Positions 12,191 through 25,300 are shown, counted from the stretch's first letter. The stretch is 64,000 nucleotides of DNA from Aquila chrysaetos chrysaetos (GCF_900496995.4 NC_044018.1:28872047-28936046); one strand, 5' to 3'. The notes: generated by a model not told the origin, from the sequence alone. A program made the numbers and translations.

Positions 12191-12196
12191 TTTATT
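12191..12196 (-). terminator. TMBIM6: TMBIM6 poly(A) signal
   Basis: TTTATT on the plus strand reads AATAAA on the minus strand, about 600 bp beyond the TMBIM6 stop. The interval 12197-12797 is the TMBIM6 3' UTR. Confidence 0.85.
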
Positions 12197-12797
12197 GAAT
12201 CGTCCCGGTGTACAAAGAGAGGCGACGGCGGGATTGGGAGAGCTCGGAATCAAAATATGTCGTCCCCGCGGCCCCACCGGACGGCTCGCCCAGCGGATCG
12301 TTTTCTTTTCCGTTGCATTTCTTGGCACTGGTGCTAAAGGAGAGGCTCCTCCGTTGAGTTTGGCTTCAGAGGGTCCTGCCACCCCACACCGGGCTGGCAT
12401 AGTGGGGGCCCACAGCTGCCCGGGTGGGGGGATAATGCCCCAGCTGTCGGTGCAAGGGCACAGCGGGGATGTGTTGCCCGTGGGGCCGGGGAGAAACCTC
12501 TACAGAACGCTCACGTGTCGGCGATAACGCCGAGGGACGTGGGCTCTGGGCTGGCGGGGGGGGGAGCTGGGCTGGGGAGGGGGTTGGAGGGGGAGCCGAA
12601 CTCCAGCAGGATCCGCAAATTGGCCAGTTTCTAATCAAAGAAAAGCTAAACAAGAGAAAAACCCACAAGGTGCGAAAGCTTCTGTGCTGCTTTTCATCGG
12701 CAGCAAAGCGCAACCCCTTTAATGAATCAGAGAAGGGACAGGTCAGGGTGGGGACAGGGACCGGACGGGGACAGCTCCACCTCGGCCTGGAGCTGCT

Positions 12798-14302
12798 TCA
12801 CTTCTTCTCCTTCTTCTTCTTCTGCAAGAGGAGAGGTGGCCGGTCACTGCCAGGTCCGTGGCTCCTGTCCCACCCCCCCCAGCCACACACCGGGGACCAT
12901 CACCCACCTCAGTCATGCCCAGGATCATCAGGAGCTCCCGGAAGATGTCGACGAAGTCGAGGAAGAGATCGACGCAGTGCCTGCAGGGAGGGAGGGATGC
13001 GTTCAGGGGGGCCCGTCCTGTCCCGTTCCCCGACCCCCCCTGTCCCCGGCACCCACCAGATGTAATCCTTGTCCCCGCTCTCCGCCTTCTCGATGATGAG
13101 CTGCGTGTCGAAGAGCACGAAGCCGCACATGATCATCAGCCCCAGGTAGAGATTGGCCTGCGGGAGGGAGAGGGGGTGTTAGATGATGGACAGTCCCGTG
13201 TTGGCATCACTGGTGCGAGCTGATGTCCGTCCGTCTGTCCGTCCTCTGCGGGGTCCTGGCAGCCGGGAGGGGACTCACCGTGAAGAGCCAAGTGGATCCC
13301 ACGAAGGCATTAACCACGGAGGAGAGAAGCATCAGGGTGAGGCCAGAGAGCAGGAAACCTGTGAGGAGAGGGCAGGGAGTGAGGCCTGGCCCTGGCCCAC
13401 CCGTGGGGTGCCCCCCACCCTGTACAGGGAGCCCCCAGCTCCCGTGGGTGTCCCCCCTCCGGCCCCTCTCACCTCCCAGGTAGAGGAAGCTGCGGCGCCG
13501 GGCATACAGGGCGCTCAGCGAGAAGCAGGCGAAGATGGTGGCGGTGCCCAGGAAGGCGGTGGGGATGATGCTAGGAGAAAGGAGAGAGGGTGAACGAGGC
13601 CTGGGGGGTGGCGGGGGGCAGCTGGGGGGGGGTCACGCTCCTACCTGGGGTTGATGGAGATGCACATCTGCAGGAGGGGCCCCAGGTTGATGCCTAAAAG
13701 GACAGAGCAGGGAGTCACCGGAGCCATTTCGGAGCTAGGCAGGGCCCTCGTCCCCCCTCCCCAGGGCTCGGGGTCCCGTGGGACTCGGGAGGGTCCCTGG
13801 TGCCCACCTACCCGTCAGGAAGGCGAAGCCGGCCAGCATCCCCAGCCTCTTCTGCTCCGTCTCCCGGTTGTGCGGGGTGGCCGTCAGCCAGATCATCAGC
13901 CCCAGGGCACCCAAGCCGGTCAGGAGGCTGAACTGTGGGGCGAGAGGCAAGTGGGGGCCCGGCATCGCCTTGCCGGGGCGGTGCGGGTGGGGGGGGTGCA
14001 AGCACGGGGGCCACCCGCGACACCCCAAAGGCCCCTCACCTGGAAGAGGTGGGTCACCACGTTGATGTAGGCCCCTGCGGCCGCCACGAACATGCAGAGG
14101 GCGAAGCTGGCATAGACCCTCTTCAGGTGCTCCTGGGTGGAGGCCGAGCTGCGGGCGAGGGGGCAGCGATGAGGCCGGCGGTGAGGCTGGCACAGCCCCC
14201 TGTGAGCCCCCCCGCTCCAGCCCAGCCTGCCCGTGGCATTACTCACATGTGGGAGAACTTGAAGAGGGCGTCAAAGTTGATGTTTCGGTCGAAGACGTTC
14301 AT
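12798..14302 (-). CDS. TMBIM6: TMBIM6 (Bax inhibitor-1)
   Basis: ER multi-pass membrane protein of the Bax-inhibitor-1/TMBIM family; the family acts as a pH-sensitive Ca2+ leak, restrains apoptosis and dampens IRE1 signalling. Coding exons (minus strand): 14300-14302 back to 14247, 14148-14040, 13932-13812, 13693-13645, 13570-13473, 13358-13279, 13157-13057, 12980-12908, 12821-12798. They sum to 237 codons (236 aa plus stop; human 237 aa) with every phase consistent. Starts [18 protein letters not shown]. Hydrophobic helices include [30 protein letters not shown] and [19 protein letters not shown]. The family signature [10 protein letters not shown] is followed by GDKDYIW and the lysine-rich tail KKKKEKK, which also carries the C-terminal charged sensor. 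A non-coding 5' exon ends at donor CTGCGC/GTGAGG near 15872. Shares its promoter with FMNL3. The frame is intact. Confidence 0.98.
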
Positions 14303-14350
14303 GGTGCCGGCTTGGGAGTGGGCCCACCGGCCGCTTTGCAGGGGTGCAAG

Positions 14351-15400
14351 CTGCAAGAGGGGAGGTGGGTCAGGGGGATGCCGGAGCCCTCCTGTGCTCC
14401 CAAAGCTCCTGCCACGCGGCAAAGGAGCTCAGCGGGAGCCGAGGACCTGCCTGTCCTGTGCGGAGCGAGTGGCAGGAGCTGCGAGCTGCTTGGGATCTGC
14501 TGCGCTCTGCGCCAGCCAGGTGCTGGAGCCCTCCTTGCTCAGCTGGTGCAAGCGTTGCGGGCTGTTGCGAGACCAGGGCTGTCCCTGGGGAGGCCCTGAA
14601 CCCACGGGAGCGCTGCCGGCAGCTGGAAAGCGTCTTTGTGCCAGGCTACTATTAGCGCCCGTAATGACATCCCCAGAGGAGGCTCTGTCAGCGCGAGGCT
14701 CCCTGCAGGGCCTCCTTCTTCTCCTCCTCCTCACCCCTTCCTGCTCTGGCCCCTCCACCACCCTCTGGTCCGGCCGGTTCGGCTGGTACCGTTTACCCTG
14801 GCACCTGCGGGAGTCCAACCAGCCCAGCAAGTGGCACGAGCTGCCTGTCCCCAAAGGGGCGGAGGGGACTGAACAGGCTGGGGCAGACAAGACCCAAGGG
14901 GGCACAGGCTGCGGGGCTGTCAACCGGCCGCCCCAGCAGAGGGAAGAGCTTGGGGTCTCCTCCCGCCACACCAGCAGAGACCCTTGTGCCTGCTCTCCTT
15001 GTCCAGGGCTGCACTGGTTTCATCCCAGCACTAGGATAGCGAGAGCTCAGATGTCACTGGGCTGGTGCCACCGTGCCGATGGGGACCTCCTGGCTCGGCC
15101 TCACAGCTCATGATGGGGCAGAAGCAGAGGCTGCTGCCCCATCGCCTCAACGGGGGTTGCACAACGCAATGGGGAAGCTGTCTCTGCCTGGGGTGTGGTG
15201 GCCACGGAGGTGTGTGACAGCCTCCTCCCAGCGTAGCAGGCGGCTGTGACAGCGAGTTTCGTCAGGCAGGGCCTGTCCTCCCTGCGGAGATGGCAGCTGG
15301 CTCCCAGCTCCCGGGACGGCAGAACAACCCGGGCCTCCCGCACCGGGGCCCGGGAGCTGGGAGAGCAGCCCTTCGCCTGGCACAAGGAAGTGAAATGGGA
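14351..15400. other. TMBIM6 intron 1
   Basis: Non-coding interval between the ATG exon and the 5' non-coding exon near 15872. Unremarkable unique sequence; no exon, repeat or RNA gene recognised. Confidence 0.6.
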
Positions 15401-16348
15401 ACCAGAAGCCTTTCGGTTTTGCTGGTGACGTCCCCGGTCGCTGGCCCGCGGGTGGCTGCCGGGCTCTGCCGTCAATGGGTAACCGGGCCCGTGGCTGTCG
15501 GGCGACCTTTACCCACCGGCGCCCGCACCCGGCCCTGGCGCTGCCCCGGGGCCTGCTGGCGACCTCCCGCTTCCCCTGCGGGTGCTTCCCTGAATTCCCC
15601 CCCCAACACTAGAACCAGACGGGGACCCCACGGGAGACCGGACCCGCGTGCACCCCCGCCTCCGGCAGCGAGGCCTGTGGAAGAGCCGGGGGGGCGGGCA
15701 GAAGCTGCCCAGACCGGGCCGGGCCCCCCCGGGGGTGAGGCCTGATGGGACGGTGGGGGCTGCCCGGGGCCCGCAGCCACCGTAAGGGCCCCAGGGGGCG
15801 GCGGGGACCCCCGAGGTCCGGCCGGGCCCCCCCCCCGCCCCAGCCGCCGCCGCGGTCCCCTCAGCCCTCACCTGCGCGGCGCTCCGCCGTCCGTGCCAGG
15901 CCTCGAACGGTCCCCACTCCGCCACGCCCCCCGACCCCCATTGGCCGACGAGCGGCCGAGGCCCGCCCTCCGCCTCGCTTTATTGGCCCGCCGCCACAAC
16001 CCGGGGCGGGCGCCGCCGCCTCTCATTGGTGGCCGGCCGCGCCCGAACGCCACCGTTGGCCAGGCTCTTCCCTCCCCCGCACTGAAGCGCGACGCTCATT
16101 GGCCGCCGTGGCAGGGGTCGGGCCAATCGAGATCTCCCTGCTCTTGGGCGCCCCCCCGGTGGTACCGCCGCCCCTCCGCCCTTGGGCGCCCCCTGGCGGT
16201 TCCGCGGCGGAGCAGCGGGCGGCGGGGCGGGGCCGGGGCGGGGGCCCGGCGGGGCGGGGGCGGGGCGGGGCGGGCCCGGGAGGCGGCGGCGGCGGCCGGA
16301 CGCGACGGGCTGAGCCTCCCCCGCCGCCCCCCGGTGCCTGGGCCGGGG
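15400..16348. promoter_or_regulatory. Bidirectional CpG-island promoter, TMBIM6 / FMNL3, with CCAAT array
   Basis: Head-to-head gene starts: TMBIM6 non-coding exon near 15872-15930 (minus) and FMNL3 ATG near 16349 (plus). Between them are ATTGG (inverted CCAAT) at 15940, 15982, 16025 and 16098, a variant GTTGG at 16055, and CCAAT at 16123. The first four steps are 42, 43, 30 and 43 bp. This pattern is typical of NF-Y-driven TATA-less bidirectional promoters. GGGGCGGGG Sp1-type boxes crowd 16220-16280 on the FMNL3 side. Sites are read directly; binding is inferred. Confidence 0.75.
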
Positions 16349-19300
16349 ATGGGGGAACGTGGAGAGCGCGGACGGGGAGGCGCTGCCCCGGGGCCCGGGA
16401 GCGGCGGCAGCGTCGGGCCCGGGAGGACCCGGTTTGCTCGCCCCGGGCAAGATGCCGATGCCGGAGCCTTGCGAGCTGGAGGAGCGTTTCGCTTTGGTGC
16501 TGGTGAGAGACCGACCCCCGTCTCGGCCCCGGTCGTCCGCCGCGCCCCCGCCCGTTTCTCGCTGCGCCCCTCCGGTTCCCGGTCCGCCCTCCCCGGTGCG
16601 CTTCCCCCGTGCTCCCTCCCTGCTCCCTCCGTGCTTTCTCCGGGTCCCGCCGTGCCCTCCCGGTTCGCCCCTATCCGGGACCCCTCCCGGGCCGGACGCG
16701 CCCCTCCGCCGCGCTCCCCTCCCGGCGTCCCGGCTGCGGGGCCAGCGGACGGGCGGGCACCGCCGGGGACGGCACCGGCGCCCGGAGGATCCGGGGGCGG
16801 GCAGGGAGCGCCGGTAGCCGCCGGGGATGGGCAGTGGCCGCGGGGCCGGGGGTAGCCGCGGGGGAAGTCCGGCCCGGGACAGCCCCGGGAGGGGTGACGC
16901 CACTCCCGGTGCTACCGGCGGGGGCGGCCCCTTTGGCCCCGGGACTTTTTCACCCGGGAAAGTCCCATCGAGGCGGCGCACGGGGCTGGGTGCGGGTCCC
17001 CCGTGGGTGCTGGGGTCCCCGTGGGTGCAGGGTCCCCAGGGCTGGGGGTCCCTGTGGGTGCGGGGTCCCCGTGGGGCGCGGGTCCCCCGCGTGGTCCCCG
17101 GTCCGCTGTCACGGCCGGGGCGGTGGCCTTCCCGCAGCGGTCACCGGCTAAGGCTGCGGTGCCACCCTGGCACCTGGCTGTGGCTCGGCGGTGACCCCGT
17201 CCCCACGCCGTGACCCAGGTGGCATCGGGACCACCCGTGCCATGGGGGCCACCGCGTCCCACCGGCACATGGCTCGTGGCACAGCGGGCTGGCCCGTCGG
17301 CAGTGGGGTGGCCCATCCGTGGTGCCGGCACGGACCTGGCTTTTTTTGGGGGGACACACAACACTGGCAGGGCCACCACGGCTGGGTGACACCCAGGGCA
17401 CACAGCCCCCGAGACCCGGCACCGCCGTCCCGGTGGTGGCCGTAGCCAGCGGAAGCCACGTCCGGGCAGGAAATGCCGAGCGTGGTCCCACGGGGCTCTG
17501 GGAGCCGGAACCGGGGGGTACCGGGGAGCACCGGCACCCCCAGCGTGGGACCGCCCCACCAGCGGCGAGGGGCACCCACCCGCGGGGCCGTTGCCCGTCC
17601 CCGCATCCCACGCGGGGCGGATGCGGCAGCCAGTCCCTGTGGGGCCGGTGGCGGGGGGGGGACACATCCTGCTGGGCAATGACGAACGCCGGGACGGGGG
17701 GAATTTTGGGGGTGGCGGCACTGGGGGGGGGGGAACCCCCAAAATTCCCCCCCGCCCCAGCGTCGGCCCGGCTACTGCCGGGGAGGAAAATATTTCATCA
17801 TGTGATGGGGCTGCAGCGCCGGCGGCCCCCGGACGGGCAGGATCCGTCCCTGGGTGTCCCCCAACCCTGGGGTGGCCCCCAGCCTGGGTAGCCCCTGGTC
17901 CTTGGTGGGGGGGGGGCTCAGTCCCAGGGCAGCTGGAGGGGGGGGTCCCCGATGGGGGGGGGGGGGGGGGAGGAAGTGCCCAGCCGGGAGCGGCCCCGCT
18001 CCCGCCACAAAGGCAGGAAGCCGAGCGGCGGGAACGCCGGCGAAGGCGGCCGCTCTTCAAAGCCCCCCCGGTGCCCCCCGCCCCTGCCCGGGGCCTCCGT
18101 GTGTTGTCCCCCACCCGCCTCTGTCCCCGGGGTGTTCCCCGGGGGGGGCCGTGTGATTTTGTGTACAAATAAGCATGGCCCCGTGGGGAGGGAGGTACCG
18201 TCCCCGTCCCCAGGGCGATTTTGGGGCGACCCCATCCTGGCGGTGACATTCCCGCTCCCGTGGCACTGTCGTCCCCCCCCCCCCCCAGAGGTGCACGGCC
18301 TCACCCAGGCTCTGGCCCGGTTTCCTGCAGCTCCGCGGGGCCAGGATGACCAGGGGAGGGATAATTTTAGTTGCCACGGGACGGGTGGAGTGCCAGCACC
18401 TCCCGGCTGCGGTGATGGCCGGCTCCTGCTAACGGCACTGCCCGGGAGCTGCCTCACCAGGATGGCATCGCCCACCAGGGTGGCATCACCCGCTGGGGCA
18501 TCCCCAAGCCCACCATCATCCGGCATCCCCAGTTTCCACTGTGGTGTCCCATGATACGGGTGCTCCGGACCGTATCCTTCACCAGCGGTCCCCGGGTTCT
18601 GCCATGAAGATGCCCAGCGCGCCGGCGAGCCGGGCATCACTGCCGGGCTTCGTGCCGCGGTCAGAGAACGGAGGCTGCGGTTTGCCGGCGAGGAAGCGGG
18701 TGCAGACAGGAAGGACGTGTCGGCGCTGGGGAGATTTGGTGCTGCCGGCGGCTGGCACGTGGCCCCGGTGGTACTGCCATCCCCGTGCCACGCGTGTGGC
18801 TCCGTGCCCACCAGTGCTTCCCAGTGCCAGGGACCCTGGCCGTGCCATGGAGCCGGGTGCCCTTGGGGGGGACCCTGGCTGTGCTACGGGTCCGGGTGCT
18901 CTTGGAGGGGGACCCTGGCTGTGCCACAGGATCGGGTGCCCTCGGGGGGGGGGGGGGTCAGCGTCCCTGTGTCCCCTGGGGTGACGCCGCCCGCTTTGCC
19001 CCCAGAGTTCCATGAACCTGCCCCCGGACAAAGCCCGGCTCCTGCGCCAGTACGACAACGAGAAGAAGTGGGACCTCATCTGCGACCAGGTGGGGGACTG
19101 GGGGGGGCCACGAGGGGTCCTGGAGGGGGGGGAGCTGTGCTGCCGTGCCGGTGCCACCAACATCCCCCCTCCCCGTCCGCCCCCAGGAGCGGTTCCAGGT
19201 GAAGAGCCCCCCCCACGCCTACATCCAGAAATTGCGCAGCTTCCTGGAGCCGGGTGTCACGCGGAAGGTGAGGGGCTTGGGGAGGGCTGGGGGGGTGTCC

Positions 19301-22300
19301 AGGGGGTCTGGGGGGGGGGGGGGGGGGGCATGGCTCAGCCTTGCTCTGCCCCCAGAAGTTCAGGAGGAGGGTGCAGGAGTCGACCAAGGTCCTGCGCGAG
19401 CTGGAGATCAGCCTGAGGACGAACCACATCGGGTGAGCGTGGGGTACCGGGGTGGAGTGGGGTCGTGTTGGGGGGGGGGGGCGGGCACAGGGTCCCGGGG
19501 GGGGGGGGGCACAGGGTCCCAGGTCCAGCCCTGCTGCAGCTGCAGGGGAAGTCGGAGGCGCTGCAGGAACTGGGACGGTTCCTGCCCTGGCTGTGCCGTG
19601 GGCCAGGGCCGCCGGCGGGCAGGTCCCGGGGGCGGATGCCGCGGGCGGATGGGCCGGCGATGACGCCCTGCGCGAAGCCGGAGCGGCCAGATCCTGCCCG
19701 ACTCCTCCCGGCACCGGAGGACTCGTCACCGTCACCGTCCCCGAGCCGGCGGCACCCTGACCCCGCGCCGGCAGCTCGTCCCCCTCCGGCACGCGGGAGG
19801 GAACGCACCGGAGCCGCGCGGGCTGACCGGAGGGACGGGGACGTTACCGGGGACGGTTGGGGACGTCACCGGCGGGTGCCCGGCGCCGTGGTCGTGCCCG
19901 CATGCTCGGGGCGGCTCGTGCACGTGCTGGGCTATGCCCCGCCACCGGCCCCGCCATTTCGGTTCTTCCCCGCCCGCGGCCCAAAAATAGCAGCGAGCCA
20001 GAGACAGGAAACGGGCTGGGGCGAGGGGCTGGCGCCGGCAGGAAAGGGGCGGCCGCGGCCCCCCCATCCCGGCCCCCCCCCCCCCTCCAGCTCCCGCTAC
20101 TGCCTGACTCACCGCCCCCGGCCACGGGCAGGGCTGCAGGCAGGGGCACGCGTGGGACCCCCAAGGCACACTCGCCCCCCCCCCCCCCCCACCCCCCCCC
20201 CGCCCCGTGCACACAGTGCCTCTCCCTATGCATGCACCCCCCCCCCCCATACAGACCACCCCCCGCCGTGCACATGGACATCCCGTGCACGCTGCCCTCC
20301 CTGCTGTGCACCCCCCCCCCAATAGACACCCCCCCATGCACACGCGCCTTGTGCACGCTCCCTACACACGTGCACACCCACGCCATGTGCACCCCCTCGG
20401 GTGCAAACCCCCCCCCCCCCCCACCTTGCACACACCACCCCCCCCCACCGTGACCCCGGCACATCTCAGCTGGGCTCAGCGCCTCACATGTGCACCCTAA
20501 CACCCTCCCGGGGGGGCAGGGGCACCCCGAACCCCCCCACCCTGGGGTGCCCAGGGCTGGGGGTACAGCCCCAGCACCCAGCTCAGCTTCCCGCCTTGCG
20601 CCCGGGGCCGAGCCCTCCCTGCCCTGCAGCCGGCAGATAAAGCCGTGCCGGCGCTGGTACCGGCGATAGCAGAGGGGCTGCAACCGCCACCGGAGCCCCG
20701 GGACACCCCCGCTGCCCCCTCCCCATCCCTGTACCGGGCCGGGGGTCCCTACGGTGGGGGGGGGGGGGGGGATCATGCTGGCGGGGGGGGTTGCCGGCTC
20801 CTCTGGGCCCTGATGGGTGCCTGGTGCTGTAGGTGGGTGCGTGAGTTCCTCAACGATGAGAACAAGGGGCTGGATGTGCTGGTGAACTACCTGTCCTTCG
20901 CCCAGTGTGCCGTCATGTGAGTAGGGTGCAGGGGCCGGGGCGGGGGGGGGGGGTCCCTGGGGTACTGGGATGTGGAGGGTCCCGGTGCCCTGCGGCAGCT
21001 CCCCGCTGCAGGCGGCCGATACCGCTCGGCTCCTTATCGGCACTGGGGCAGCCCAGCCGGCACGCTGGGACCCACCTGCCGTGGGGTCCCGAGGGACACG
21101 GGGATGGGGGGGGGGGGGGGGGGGGTCCCAGGGCCACCCTCGCGCCTCTCCCTGCCCCGCCGCTGTTCAGCCGCCACCCGCTTCAACGCTTGCCGCGGTG
21201 GCTGCGCCGCTCCGCGCCGTAAGCCGTGTGCTCCCCCCCCCCCCCCGCCCCTACCCCCGCCCTACGCTCGTGTCCCACCCAGGTTGGATTTTGAGGGCCT
21301 GGAAAGCGGCGAGGACGGCGCGCTGGAAAAGCTGCGCGCCTGGAGCAGGTCCATCGAGGATCTGCAGCACCCCAGCGCCCTGCCCGCCCCTTTCGCCAGC
21401 AGCCTCGCACGCTCTGCCCGCCAGACCGCCCTACGGTACGTACCCGCCGCGCCGGCCGGCCGCAGGGGTACGTCCCGCCGATGCGCCCGGCGGCTGCCCC
21501 GCTCCGCCGGTTCTGGCCGGCCACGGTGCCGCCGCTCGCTGCGTGCCGTGCCGTGCGCCGTCCTGCCCGCGGTGCGTGCCGCGCGCCCGCTGCCTCGCGG
21601 TGCGTGCTGTGCCATGCGCTGTCGCGCCCGCGGCGTGTGCCGCGCCACGCGCCATCTTGCCCATGGCGTGTGCCGTGCCGTCGTGCCCTGTGCCACGCGC
21701 GATCCTGCCCGCGGCGTGTGATACGCCACGCACCATCCTGCCTGTGGTGGATGCCGTGTGCTCACCGCCTTGTGGTGCATGCCGTGCTATGCACCATCCT
21801 GCCCGTGGTGCGTGCTGTGCCGCGCACCATCCCGCCCTGTGCCGCGCATCGCCCTGCCCGTGGCGCATACTGGGCCGTGCACTGTCCTGCCCTGTGCCGT
21901 ACACCATCGTGTGCACGGTACGTGCCATGTCCTCTGCGCCGGCTGCCCCGTGGTGCGCCCCGAGCGCCAGGCTGTGCCTTGCGCACGGTGTGGCTGTGGC
22001 ACGTGCCACGCGTGCCGCATCCTGCGCTGCCTTGCGTGCCGCGTCCCATCCTGCCGGCCGTTCGTGCCGTGCCGTGCCCTGCCCACCCGTAGCAGCTCGG
22101 CGCTGCCGTATCATCCTGCCCACGCCGCCCTGCCCGTACCTCTGCCTGCCGCGGCCGCGCTGCCTCCGCTCGCCCCCCGCTCTGGCTCTGCCCCCGCGCC
22201 CCGGGGTAACGCGCCCCATCTCTGCTTCTAGGGCCGGGCCCCCCCCCTCTCTGGCTGCGCTCTCTCTCTCTGTCCTCTGCGCCCACCTCGCCGCTCGCCC

Positions 22301-25300
22301 GCCGGGTAAGTACCGGCAGCCCGGGGCCGGCCCGGTGCTCGCGGCGGCTTTGCTCCGAGTCTCCGCCAGCCTCTGTCCCTCTCGCCCTCCAGCCGCTTCT
22401 CTCTGCCTCTGCCCATCCAAAAACCCTGCTGTCCCTATGCTGTCCCCATGCTGTCCCCACCCCGGTCCCCACGGGGCCGGTTCCCCCGCCCGGGCGAGCG
22501 CTGGCGGTGCAGCACCGGCGGTGCGAGGGTCCCGCTCATGGGTGCCCTGTGTGTCCCCCCCCCCAGCTACGGCACGCTGCCGAGCCGCAGGGCGCTGAAG
22601 AACTCGCGCCTGGTGAGCCAGAAGGATGACGTCCATCTCTGCATCATGTGTCTGCGGGCCATCATGAACTACCAGGTACCACCGCCCCACGATGGGGGGG
22701 ACACCGATGCTGCCGCCGCGCCGGCACTGCTAACGCCGTCCCCGCTCCGTCCCCACAGTACGGCTTCAACCTGGTCATGTCCCATCCTCATGCCGTCAAC
22801 GAGATCGCTCTGAGCCTCAATAACAAGAACCCAAGGTAAGAGGGGGGGGATCTGGTGGGGGTGGTCCCGGTGCCAGCCAGGTGTGATGGTGACGGTGCTG
22901 CTCTGCCCTAGGACAAAGGCGCTGGTGCTGGAGCTGCTGGCGGCCGTCTGCCTGGTGAGGGGCGGCCACGAGATCATCCTCGCTGCCTTCGACAACTTCA
23001 AGGAGGTATGGGGGGAGCGGGGGCTGCAGCAGCAGGTTGGGATGGGGGGCGCTGGGGGCACCACGATCAGGCTGGGATTGGGGACCAGGACCCAGGGAAT
23101 GGAGGAATGGGGAACACCAGGACCAGGCTGGGATGGGGATTCTGGAACGCAGAGGGGTCAGGGAAGATGAGGTCAGGCTGGAATGGGGGGTCTGGGGGTA
23201 CCAGACTGGGATTAGGAGACTGGAGCCCAGGGGATGGGGGGCCAGTGGCCGGTGGGGGGGCAAAGGCAGGTTAACCCCATGTCTGCTGCCCGCTCAGGTC
23301 TGCAAGGAGAAGCACCGCTTCGAGCGGCTGATGGACTACTTCCGCAACGAGGACAGCAGCATCGACTTCATGGTGGGACACCCGGTCCTGGGCGAGGGGG
23401 AGGGTCTTTGGGACAACAGGAGGTGCTGGGGGGGCTCCTGGTGACGCCAGCCCTGCCCGCAGGTCGCCTGCATGCAGTTCATCAACATTGTGGTGCACTC
23501 GGTGGAGGACATGAACTTTCGCGTCCATCTCCAGTATGAGTTCACCAAGCTGGGGCTGGAGGAGTTCCTGCAGGTACAGGGGGTCGGGGGGCCAGGGGGG
23601 CTGCCCCAAGGAGCCCCCCCCATCCCTGACGCTGCCCCGACGCCTGCAGAAGTCGAGGCACACAGAGAGCGAGAAGCTGCAGGTGCAGATCCAGGCATAC
23701 CTGGACAATGTCTTTGACGTGGGGGGGCTGCTGGAGGACGCTGAGACCAAGAACGTGGCCCTGGAGAAGGTGGAAGAGCTAGAGGAGCATCTGTCCCATG
23801 TATGTGAACGCAGGGGGACGTGGGGATGCTCCTCGTCATGTCCTGGGGCATCCCCTCCCAGGGTCTGGCTTTGCCCCGGGGGAGATCAACAGTGATACTG
23901 CGGGGCTGGTCCCCAAGCCGGTGTCACAGCCACATTCCCCCCCCCGCAGCTAACGGAGAAGCTGCTGGACCTGGAGAACGAGAACATGATGCGGGTGGCG
24001 GAGCTGGAGAAGCAGCTGCTGCAGCGGGAGAAGGAGCTGGAGGTGGTCAAGGTACATGGGGGGGGCTGTGGGGAGCGGGGCAGGGTCCCGTCCCCCCAGC
24101 CTGACGCTTGCCGTCCCCAGGAGACCTACGAGCACACGAGCCACCAGGTGCACACGCTGCGGCGGATGATTAAGGAGAAGGACGAGGCTTTCCGGCGGCG
24201 CTACGGCTCTGAGCCGCCCCCCGTACCGGGCATCGAGCCCCCTCCCCAGCCCGAGCCCGAACCCCTGGAGGAGGCCCTGCGGCTCCCCGTCCTGCCCCCC
24301 GTGGAGGCTGCGCCCCCACCGCCACCCCCGCCACCCCCCCCTGCCACCCCCCGCACCTCCGCTCCCAGGTGAGGATGGGGGAGTCTCTGGGGCATCCCCA
24401 AAACTGCGGCATCCCGGAGCTGGGCATCCCCAGGACGTGGCGGGGGGGGGCTCCAAAAACGGGGTGTACCTTGTGCCGGACCACTCCCGAGGCTGGGGGG
24501 GTCCCCAAAACTGGGTCATCCCTGCTGGGGCACGGTCTCACCCTCACCTTCCTTCGCAGGCAAGTGTCCCCCAGCCCCGCCGCTGCCCGGAGCTTCACCC
24601 TCCATCGCTCTCACCGTCGGGCTCTCGGGTAGGTGGGGGGGGGTACGGGGACCGTGGGGATGGGGACGGTGCGGGGACGGTGGGGACAGAGGAAGGGGAA
24701 GGCTTGCAGGCACCAGGGTGTCGGGGTTGCAGTCACCAAGGGACGGGTGCGGGGACCGTGGTGCAGGGATGGGGTGGCACAGGGGATGGGGACAGCCTGG
24801 GGACCAATGCACCGGACTCGGGTGGCTCAGGGTGGGCACAGGACATGTCCCCCCTGCCCCGGCGGGGGCTAAGCCGGCTCCTGCTCCGCTGGCAGCCATC
24901 CGGATCAAGAAGCCCATCAAGACCAAGTTCCGGCTGCCCGTCTTCAACTGGACGGCGCTGAAGCCCAACCAGATCAGTGGGACGGTGTTCAGCGAGCTGG
25001 ACGACGAGCGAGTGCTGGAGGTGAGCCCAGCACCCTTGGCCCGAGCGGCTGGGTGGGTGCCACCGGCGCTGCTCCCACCTCTGAGCCCCCCCCCCCTCCT
25101 TGTCCCACCAGGATCTCGACCTGGAGCGCTTCGAGGAGCTCTTCAAGACCAAAGCGCAGGGTCCGGCCCTCGACCTCATCTGCGCCAAGAACAAGGCGTC
25201 GCAGAAGGCGGCCAGCAAGGTGACGCTGCTGGAGGCCAACCGGGCCAAGAACCTGGCCATCACCCTGCGCAAGGCGGGCCGCGGCACCGAGGAGATCTGC

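Noticed and set aside
16912-18249. 445-codon minus-strand frame in FMNL3 intron 1
   Set aside because: GC-driven absence of stops; no recognisable domain, no splice or poly(A) support.
20970-22690. Open frames of about 540 (plus) and 420 (minus) codons
   Set aside because: They span FMNL3 exon 6, a 33-bp minisatellite and part of exon 7; the true FMNL3 frame and splice sites explain the conserved parts.
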